Assembly (NCBI GenBank): GCA_947174295.1
Contig: CAMWIG010000049.1
Span: 1-11,326, forward strand
Direction of reading: 5' to 3'
Source of the DNA: an uncultured Alistipes sp.
GTDB taxonomy: Bacteria > Bacteroidota > Bacteroidia > Bacteroidales > Rikenellaceae
Length of the DNA: 11,326 nt
The notes under the pieces were generated by a model that saw only the letters and a list, made by a program, of their open reading frames with translations, was not told the DNA's origin and made no database searches. Shown here one piece after another: positions 1 to 5,144 of this stretch. The position numbers were made by a program, and so were the translations under genes. How positions within the stretch are numbered: the first letter of the stretch is position 1; each line of letters starts with the position of its first letter.

Positions 1-33
1 TCGTCGGCATCTTCAGATGTGATTAAGAGACAG
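1..33 (+). other. Sequencing adapter (Nextera/Tn5 read-1) at the left end
   Basis: The first 33 bases match the Illumina Nextera read-1 transposase adapter at 29 of 33 positions, ending with the Tn5 mosaic end (AGATGTG..TAAGAGACAG). The mismatches are at positions 10, 12, 22 and 23, the last two being a TA to AT swap. This is technical sequence and not genome, so the gene running off this edge is truncated by the library fragment end. The comparison is from memory of the published adapter; an alignment would confirm it. Confidence 0.93.
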
Positions 34-704
34 CCGGAGAGCAGCGTCACGACCAGAGCGAACGAACATTTGAGAATCATATTGTAGTCGAGCAGGTGCT
101 TGCTCCCGGCGAGCACGACGATTCTTCCGCTCGGCCACTCGGCCACGGGTGCGACGAAATAGAGGGCTGCGGCCAGCAATATGCACCACAGCGAACGCCG
201 AACGCTGCCGACATGCCGCATGTTCGAAAGAATGGCGAGCATGAAGTAGGCCAGAGCGAAAAAGTAGAGTATCTGCAAAGCGAAGAGCAGCCCCTCTTTC
301 GGGCGGTTGAATATCGTGCTGTAATCGAACGGTTCGCCGTTGAGCGCAACGAGTCGGGAAAAGCGCAGGTGAGCGCCCGTCGAACTGCGAACCGGCTGTA
401 CTTCGACGCGCAGCATGTCGCCGTCGACGAGTCCGAGACGCTTCGCCCGGCCCGACGTGATGTAGACGCTGTCTACTCCACCTTCGCCGTAGACGATATA
501 TCCGTGGCCGTCGACCGACAACGACAAACGGCCCTCGCCGGGGAGCTCCACGTCGTGCGACTCGTCAGGACGACGCGGAAAACCGTCGTCCGACGGTCTG
601 TCCACGAGGAACAGCAGCACATACGAAAAGTTGACAATCAGACAGATTGCCAGAGCAATCAGCAGATTGACCACCGTATCGGAGTATGAACGGCCCGCGA
701 ACAT
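34..704 (-). CDS. Multi-pass membrane sensor protein with Rho-like OB domain, probable histidine kinase N-terminus (partial)
   Basis: The frame opens at ATG 704-702 and runs without a stop into the adapter, giving 223 complete codons; the C-terminal part is missing. It starts with a transmembrane helix (residues about 11-34). A soluble segment at about 56-128 follows, and three more hydrophobic helices lie at about 138-160, 171-190 and 205-223. The soluble segment reads like the RNA-binding cold-shock/OB fold of transcription terminator Rho: a G-x-G-x-L opening, D-G-x-G-Y, then D-S-V-Y-I, R-L-G-L-x-x-G-D and a closing L-N-G-E. The topology (one helix, extracytoplasmic domain, further helices) resembles the sensor part of LytS/YehU-type histidine kinases I recall from Alistipes and relatives, whose kinase domain would lie beyond the window. 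That kinase identity is inferred, not seen. The gene begins 2 bp after the stop of the carbonic-anhydrase-like gene, so it is cotranscribed with it and with mazG. Confidence 0.6.
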
Positions 705-706
705 GG

Positions 707-1243
707 CTATTCAGGCTTTTCCTCGTACCACGAGGCGTACATTCGGTAGTCGCGCGCCGTACGGAGTATGATTTCATCGCGCTGCTCGGGAGTCACCTCG
801 CGCATCTTTTTGGCCGGCACTCCGGCATAGAGCGAGTTCGGCTCCAACTTCGAATTGGAAAGGACGAGCGCCCCGGCGGCGATTATGCACCCCGACGGCA
901 CTTCGGCATTGTCGAGAATCGTCGACCCCATGCCGATGAGACAGTTGTCGCCGATTCGCGCACCGTGAATCGTGGCGTTGTGGCCGACCGACACGTCGTT
1001 GCCGATATGGGTTTGCGACGGATGCTTCGAACCGTCGTACAGCGTATGGATGACAGCTCCGTCCTGAATGTTCGTGCGGTCGCCGATGACGATTTTGTTC
1101 ACGTCGCCGCGCAAGACGGCTCCGTACCATATCGAGCAGTCGCGGCCGACGGTCACGTCGCCAAGCAATACGGCCGTCTCGGCCAGAAAGGTGTTTTCAC
1201 CCACGGCGGGCTCGTGCCCGCGAATTTTTCGGATTACAGCCAT
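707..1243 (-). CDS. Gamma-carbonic anhydrase family protein (left-handed beta-helix hexapeptide repeats)
   Basis: This 178-residue protein is full length for the compact gamma-carbonic anhydrase family (CaiE/YrdA/PaaY type). Hexapeptide-repeat turns run from about residue 13 to 150, with the family signatures S-I-W-Y-G-A-V-L-R-G-D (37-47), N-I-Q-D-G-A (58-63) and V-G-H-N-A-T-I-H-G (86-94). The three expected zinc-binding histidines are present at 66, 88 and 93. A C-terminal helix (about 150-172) closes the trimeric fold. The family binds zinc or another divalent metal as a trimer; some members hydrate CO2 but many have no proven activity, so the reaction here is open. The gene lies between mazG (3 bp upstream) and the membrane sensor (2 bp downstream), with no internal promoter evident, so it is in the same transcript. 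ATG at 1243 is the natural start because the beta-helix begins within the first 15 residues. Confidence 0.95.
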   Translation of the reverse strand: MAVIRKIRGHEPAVGENTFLAETAVLLGDVTVGRDCSIWYGAVLRGDVNKIVIGDRTNIQDGAVIHTLYDGSKHPSQTHIGNDVSVGHNATIHGARIGDNCLIGMGSTILDNAEVPSGCIIAAGALVLSNSKLEPNSLYAGVPAKKMREVTPEQRDEIILRTARDYRMYASWYEEKPE

Positions 1244-1246
1244 AAT

Positions 1247-2023
1247 TTACTCCTCCTTTTTGGTCTCCTGCCAAAGCGACTCCATTTCGTCGAGCGTCAT
1301 GTCGTGCAGCATGCGGCCCTCGGCCGCGGCGCGCTCCTCCATGGTGTTGAAACGGCGGATGAATTTCTTGTTGGTGCGTTCGAGCGCCGACTCGGGGTCG
1401 ACGCCGTAGAGACGGCATGCGTTTATCAGGGCGAAGAACAAATCGCCGAATTCGGACTCCATGTCGGTCTGATTTCCCGACCGCATCTCCGCTTCGACCT
1501 CGGCGACCTCCTCGCGCACCTTGTCCCAGACATCCTCCTTCTTCTCCCAGTCGAAGCCCGAGGCCGCAGCCTTCTCGCCCACGCGGTAGGCCTTGACCAT
1601 GGCCGGCAGCGAGCGGGGAACGCCGCCGAGCGTTCCGCTCTTGCGGTTCTTCTTGCGCAGTTTCAGCGCCTCCCAGTTGGCCTTGACCTCGGCCGGGGTA
1701 TCGGCATGAATATCGCCGTAGACGTGCGGATGACGGTAAATCAGCTTGTCGCACACGCCGTTGGCTACGTCCGCATAGTCGAACGCGCCCTCCTCCGAGC
1801 CCAGTTTCGAATAGAACACCACGTGGAGCAGCAGGTCGCCCAGCTCCTCCTTGATTCCGTCGAGATTGTGGTCGGTTATGGCATCGACGAGTTCGTATGT
1901 CTCCTCTATCGTGCAGTTGCGCAGCGAATCGAATGTCTGTTCGCGGTCCCACGGACACTTCTCACGCAACGTGTCCATGACATCCAGCAGCCGCGCCGTG
2001 GCGGCCAAACGCTTATCTTCCAT
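1247..2023 (-). CDS. mazG: Nucleoside triphosphate pyrophosphohydrolase MazG
   Basis: The 258-residue product matches the length of E. coli-type MazG (about 263) and has the two tandem MazG domains. The first carries C-P-W-D near residue 23, the metal-binding E-E-x-x-E at 40-44 and E-E-L-G-D at 59-63. The second, in the C-terminal half, has E-E-V-A-E-V-E-A-E followed by E-F-G-D-L-F-F-A-L. The enzyme hydrolyses (d)NTPs to NMP and pyrophosphate in the cytosol and is thought to clear aberrant nucleotides and lower (p)ppGpp levels under stress. It is the first gene of the minus-strand operon with the carbonic-anhydrase-like gene and the membrane sensor. Its promoter (-7 at 2052-2059) lies 28 bp upstream and overlaps the divergent hexosaminidase promoter. 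No Shine-Dalgarno is seen, as is usual in Bacteroidota. Confidence 0.97.
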   Translation of the reverse strand: MEDKRLAATARLLDVMDTLREKCPWDREQTFDSLRNCTIEETYELVDAITDHNLDGIKEELGDLLLHVVFYSKLGSEEGAFDYADVANGVCDKLIYRHPHVYGDIHADTPAEVKANWEALKLRKKNRKSGTLGGVPRSLPAMVKAYRVGEKAAASGFDWEKKEDVWDKVREEVAEVEAEMRSGNQTDMESEFGDLFFALINACRLYGVDPESALERTNKKFIRRFNTMEERAAAEGRMLHDMTLDEMESLWQETKKEE

Positions 2024-2051
2024 TGTACAGATTATTTCATTTTACGAAAGG

Positions 2052-2082
2052 CAAAGTTACGATATTCGTCGGAAAATACTAA
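2052..2082 (-). promoter_or_regulatory. Promoter of the mazG operon
   Basis: On the minus strand TAACTTTG (2059-2052) is a perfect match to the Bacteroidota -7 consensus TAnnTTTG. The -33 position, 19 bases further upstream at 2079-2082, reads TTAG, a weak match to TTTG. The start codon is 28 bases downstream. The -33 region coincides with the -7 element of the opposing hexosaminidase promoter. Confidence 0.65.
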
Positions 2083-2087
2083 TTTTG
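2057..2087 (+). promoter_or_regulatory. Promoter of the GH20 hexosaminidase gene
   Basis: TAATTTTG at 2080-2087 matches the -7 consensus TAnnTTTG exactly, 25 bases before the ATG at 2113. The -33 position falls at about 2057-2060 (TTAC), a weak element lying inside the -7 box of the divergent mazG promoter. The expected leader is short, about 20 bases. Confidence 0.62.
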
Positions 2088-2112
2088 TAGAGGATAAATA
2101 TTTTCTTCCGCC

Positions 2113-4266
2113 ATGAAATTGCCGTTATCGCTGCTGTTGCTTCTGTCGGTCGCCGTCGCCGGTGCGTCGAATACCGTACCGTATCCAAACAATATCGTCG
2201 AACGACCCGGAAAATTCACGCTGACCGAATCGACCGTCATCGTCTGTCCGTCGACCGCACTGCGGCCTTTGGCCGAGTATCTTCGACAATACGTACCGCT
2301 CAGAACCGTTGCGCACGACACTGCGGCGAATGCCGTCACGCTGCGCACCGACCGTGCATTGCCGGACGAAGGATACCGGCTCGACATAGACGAATGCGGA
2401 GTAACCGTCACGGGCGGAAGTTGCGGCGGGGTGTTCAACGGCATACAGACGTTGCTGCAACTCCTTCCGCCGCAGGTATATGAACGCGGACTGCAACTGC
2501 CCTCCGAAGTGGATTGCGTCGCCATCGAAGACGCGCCGAAGTACGGCTATCGCGGCGTGATGCTCGACGTGGCGCGCACATGGATGGATGCCGATCGGCT
2601 GAAACGCTACATCGACATTCTCTCGCATCACAAAATCAACCGTCTGCACCTGCATCTGAGCGACGACGAGGCATGGCGCATCGAGATAAAGTCGCACCCG
2701 GAACTGGCCGCAGTCGGAGGTTTCCGCGGCGGGGATTCGCCGATAGCCGCCGTGTACGGCAAGTGGGGAGAGCGTTACGGAGGTTATTACACGCAGGAGC
2801 AGATGCGCTCCATCATTCGCTACGCCGCAGTGCGCAACATCGAAATCATACCCGAAATCGACCTGCCGGGCCACAGTCGCGCCATGGCTCAGCTGCACCC
2901 CGAAATCCTGTGCGACTATCCGTGCGACAACTCGCCGTCAATGGGCTACGAGTGCCGCAACGCATGGTGCGTCGCACGCGATGACAGCCGGACGCTGCTC
3001 GACGACATCATCTCGGAGATATGCACGCTCTTCCCGTCGCCGTACATACACATCGGCGGCGACGAGGTCGAGACCTCGCAGTGGGAGCGATGCCCCGACT
3101 GCCGGGCCCTGATGCGTCGACGAGGCCTGAACGATGAGCGCGACTTGGAGGATATCTTCATGCAGCGGCTCGACTCCATTCTGCGACGGCACGGCAAATC
3201 GCCTGCCGTGTGGAACGAGGCTTCGCGGACCGGCAGGCTCACCCGCACGGCACGCGTCTACGGATGGGAGAGCATGCGGGCATGCCGCGAAGCAGCGGCC
3301 AAGGGATACGGTGTCGTGGTGATGCCCGGACAGTGGTTCTATTTCGACATGCGGCAGTCGCCGCGCGAGGACGGCCACGAATGGGCGGCGATATTCGACG
3401 CATCGAAAGTCCTCGGCGTCGACTTGGAGAAGGAGGGATTCACGCAGCGGGAGTCGGCCCGCGTCATCGGATTCGAGGGTGCGTTTTGGAGCGAGCTCTA
3501 CACCTCGCACAACCCCGAAAGCACGGATTATCCCGACTACATGCTCTTTCCGCGCGTCTGCGCGCTCGCCGAAATATGCTGGACCGGGGAGCGCAGCGGC
3601 TGGCCGGAGTTCTACCGCCGGCTGTGCGGCAGCCACTACGACCGTCTGTCGGCCATGGGTGTCGTGCACCGACTCTTCCCGCCCGTCCTGAAATACGCCG
3701 ACGGAGCATTTACGGCCGCGACCGATGACGGTTCGCAGGTATTCTACCGCCGCGAGGGCGATACCGCGGAACATCGTCTGCGCGGAGAGCTTCGCACCGA
3801 CACTCCGCAATCATACACGTTTCGAAGCCGCCGCGGACTCGGCGTCAGTCCCGAGATGGCGCACGAATCGCACTACCGCACCATAACGCCGGCTGTCGTA
3901 CTGACGAGCTCGATGCCCGAGAGTCCGCGGGCGCCGTTCGAACGCGCAGCGCAGTATCGCGGTCAGGCGCGGACACTGCGCGCAGGACGTGACGGAGACT
4001 GGCTGCTGTTCGTATTCGAGCAGCCGGCAGAGTGCCGCTCGATAACGGTCAAAACGGGCTACAAGCATATGCCGCGAAGTATTTTCGATGCCGGCTACGT
4101 CGAAACGAGCGCCGACGGCCGGCATTTCGAGCGCGTGGCGGAACTCGTCGGCGGCACGGCCACAATCGAGTCGGAGGGCAAAATCGCAGCGCTGCGCGTG
4201 GTCTGCACCGCGACCGGCAACGGCTGCCGTAACGTCCTGATTCAGCCGCTCGAAATACGCAGATAA
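2113..4266 (+). CDS. Secreted beta-N-acetylhexosaminidase, GH20 family
   Basis: A 717-residue exported glycosidase. Residues 1-17 form a signal peptide (Lys, a leucine-rich core, A-V-A-G-A). Residues about 20-135 form the GH20 N-terminal alpha/beta domain (GH20b), and about 140-490 the catalytic TIM barrel. The barrel has the substrate-contacting Arg147 in Y-R-G-V-M-L-D, the H-x-G-G-D-E motif with catalytic Asp317-Glu318, and the F-W-S-E motif at 458-461. GH20 enzymes release terminal GlcNAc/GalNAc by substrate-assisted catalysis in which the Asp orients the 2-acetamido group and the Glu is the acid. Residues about 570-715 look like the beta-rich stalk plus F5/8-type (discoidin-like) module common on Bacteroidota hexosaminidases. 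The likely role is trimming mucin or N-glycans in the periplasm or at the cell surface. The gene stands alone, divergent from mazG, with no SusC/SusD pair in view. No lipobox is seen, so the protein should be soluble. Confidence 0.96.
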   Translation: MKLPLSLLLLLSVAVAGASNTVPYPNNIVERPGKFTLTESTVIVCPSTALRPLAEYLRQYVPLRTVAHDTAANAVTLRTDRALPDEGYRLDIDECGVTVTGGSCGGVFNGIQTLLQLLPPQVYERGLQLPSEVDCVAIEDAPKYGYRGVMLDVARTWMDADRLKRYIDILSHHKINRLHLHLSDDEAWRIEIKSHPELAAVGGFRGGDSPIAAVYGKWGERYGGYYTQEQMRSIIRYAAVRNIEIIPEIDLPGHSRAMAQLHPEILCDYPCDNSPSMGYECRNAWCVARDDSRTLLDDIISEICTLFPSPYIHIGGDEVETSQWERCPDCRALMRRRGLNDERDLEDIFMQRLDSILRRHGKSPAVWNEASRTGRLTRTARVYGWESMRACREAAAKGYGVVVMPGQWFYFDMRQSPREDGHEWAAIFDASKVLGVDLEKEGFTQRESARVIGFEGAFWSELYTSHNPESTDYPDYMLFPRVCALAEICWTGERSGWPEFYRRLCGSHYDRLSAMGVVHRLFPPVLKYADGAFTAATDDGSQVFYRREGDTAEHRLRGELRTDTPQSYTFRSRRGLGVSPEMAHESHYRTITPAVVLTSSMPESPRAPFERAAQYRGQARTLRAGRDGDWLLFVFEQPAECRSITVKTGYKHMPRSIFDAGYVETSADGRHFERVAELVGGTATIESEGKIAALRVVCTATGNGCRNVLIQPLEIRR

Positions 4267-4285
4267 GCAGCGAAATACGATAGAA

Positions 4286-4313
4286 TCGTGCAATTCGTGC
4301 AAATATCGTACAA
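4286..4313. repeat. Three short iterated TCGTGCAA-type repeats
   Basis: TCGTGCAA occurs at 4286-4293 and 4295-4302 with a 9-base period. A one-mismatch copy, TCGTACAA, lies at 4306-4313. They sit just after the hexosaminidase stop and are flanked by the inverted pair TACGATA (4276-4282) / TATCGTA (4304-4310). They could be iterated protein-binding sites or a weak RNA hairpin at the 3' end. No function can be assigned. Confidence 0.4.
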
Positions 4314-4327
4314 TCGCATCCGCGCGA

Positions 4328-4359
4328 TTTGCTTTCGGCGAATAAATTCGCTATATTGC
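4328..4359 (+). promoter_or_regulatory. Probable promoter of the small lipoprotein gene, with an internal dyad
   Basis: TTTG at 4328-4331 fits a -33 element. After a 20-base spacer, TATATTGC at 4352-4359 fits the -7 consensus TAnnTTTG in 6 of 8 positions. The ATG is 36 bases downstream. The spacer ends with a perfect inverted repeat GCGAAT-AA-ATTCGC (4338-4351) that abuts the -7 box, a position typical of a repressor operator. Confidence 0.5.
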
Positions 4360-4395
4360 AATCGAGTAAAACCAAACCATTGATATCTTCAAACA

Positions 4396-4719
4396 ATGAA
4401 ATCGTTGCAAATTTTAATCGTGACGGCCATTGCGGCTCTCGGATTGTTGTTATCGGCCTGCGCAGGCGAATCGAAAAATGCGGCCGAGACGACTTCCACC
4501 AAATTGGAGTCATACGAAATACTCAGACACTATCTCAAACGCGGCGACGACAACTTCGTGTATCTCGACATCACGGAGAAAGAGGCCGGGCTGTTGGGGG
4601 TACCGGCCGAGCATTACCGCAGCGGACTCGAAGATATCCGCACAGCGCATGAATGGCTGCAAAAGGCAAGAGAAGATGGAATCCCTATAACATATATGGA
4701 TTTGTCGGACAATCATTGA
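4396..4719 (+). CDS. Small lipoprotein of unknown function (probably the N-terminal part of a broken gene)
   Basis: This 107-residue product has a clear lipoprotein signal: Lys3, a hydrophobic core at 5-18 and the lipobox L-S-A-C with the lipidated cysteine at residue 22. A polar linker follows. Residues about 38-107 form an acidic, helical domain containing a Y-L-D-I-T-E-K-E-A-G-x-L-G-V-P pattern (about 56-70). I recall similar small domains in secreted Bacteroidota lipoproteins, but their function is not known. The reading frame does not simply end: after the TGA at 4717-4719 the same frame continues for 47 codons of protein-like beta-rich sequence, and then a second stop and a frameshift follow. 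The intact ancestor was therefore probably about 220 residues. Whether this N-terminal half is still made and functional is unclear. The 3' third of the gene and what follows shift to AT-ending codons, unlike the neighbouring genes. Confidence 0.7.
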   Translation: MKSLQILIVTAIAALGLLLSACAGESKNAAETTSTKLESYEILRHYLKRGDDNFVYLDITEKEAGLLGVPAEHYRSGLEDIRTAHEWLQKAREDGIPITYMDLSDNH

Positions 4720-5068
4720 GTATTGAGTATCGATTATACACCAAAAAGCAATGTTTCCTTGCCGGGTGGTTATTTTTCGGTAGCCGGCAATGGCCCGGCA
4801 GACGAAGCTACTGTTTATTTTTATGCGCCTATCGAAATGAGAGGCGTCGGCATTTATGTGTAAATGCAATGCAGCATTAATTTGCGTTTACAAATGTTCG
4901 ACTCATTCGTTCGGCACAACACATTTCAACACTGGCGAGGGTGCTTACTATCATTATACCAATATCGGTGTTCCCTTGGCCGCATCCAATATTCAGGTAT
5001 CCGTATCATTTTCATGTACAGATCCGAATGGTGCTACTTGTACATATTACGGCACAGAAAACTCATAA
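4720..5068 (+). pseudogene. Decayed C-terminal half of the lipoprotein gene (two stops, one frameshift)
   Basis: Immediately after the TGA at 4717-4719, the lipoprotein's frame stays open for 47 codons to TAA at 4861-4863. It encodes alternating hydrophobic/aromatic residues of beta-strand type (G-G-Y-F-S-V-A-G-N, T-V-Y-F-Y-A-P). The same frame continues past the TAA with another strand-like stretch (C-S-I-N-L-R-L-Q-M-F-D, 4867-4899). The protein-like signal then moves to the next frame: F-N-T-G-E-G-A-Y-Y-H-Y-T-N, then V-S-V-S-F-S-C-T-D-P-N-G-A-T-C-T-Y, ending at TAA 5066-5068. The +1 shift therefore lies at roughly 4895-4925. Read together, these pieces make one beta-sandwich-like secreted domain with a D-P-N-G-x-T-C-T-Y end that I associate with Bacteroidota lipoproteins. 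Alternative: two independent tiny genes. Sequencing error is less likely, as all long genes nearby are intact. Confidence 0.55.
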
Positions 5069-5092
5069 TACAAATAATATAACGGTATTTAA

Positions 5093-5127
5093 CGAAAAAC
5101 CGACCCGCGGCGACGGGTCGGTTTTCG
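5093..5127. terminator. Bidirectional intrinsic terminator between the lipoprotein locus and pheT
   Basis: AAAACCGACCCG (5096-5107) and CGGGTCGGTTTT (5114-5125) form a perfect 12-bp stem with the 6-base loop CGGCGA. With one bulged A the flanks extend the pairing to CG at 5093-5094/5126-5127. A U-run follows the GC-rich core on both strands (four on the plus strand, five on the minus strand), so it can stop the plus-strand lipoprotein transcript and the minus-strand pheT transcript. The pheT stop is 18 bases away. Confidence 0.92.
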
Positions 5128-5144
5128 TTTACGGCGTCAGCGCG

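Noticed and set aside
96..689. Plus-strand frame of 197 codons at the left end
   Set aside because: The opposite strand carries a protein with clear transmembrane helices and a structured domain, starting 2 bp after the upstream gene. The plus frame is hydrophilic shadow sequence.
686..2116. Long open plus-strand frame (476 codons) opposite mazG and the carbonic-anhydrase gene
   Set aside because: It spans two well-supported minus-strand genes and their junction, and its sequence is His/Arg/Val-rich and domain-less.
4312..4329. AATCGC/GCGATT hairpin as terminator of the hexosaminidase gene
   Set aside because: Only 6 bp of stem and a poor, interrupted T-run; it also overlaps the -33 box of the next promoter. 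Too weak to call.
4864..5082. Small frame starting at the ATG right after the TAA at 4861 as an independent gene
   Set aside because: Only its first dozen residues look protein-like; after about 4905 the protein-like signal is in the next frame. It is better read as part of the decayed lipoprotein gene.
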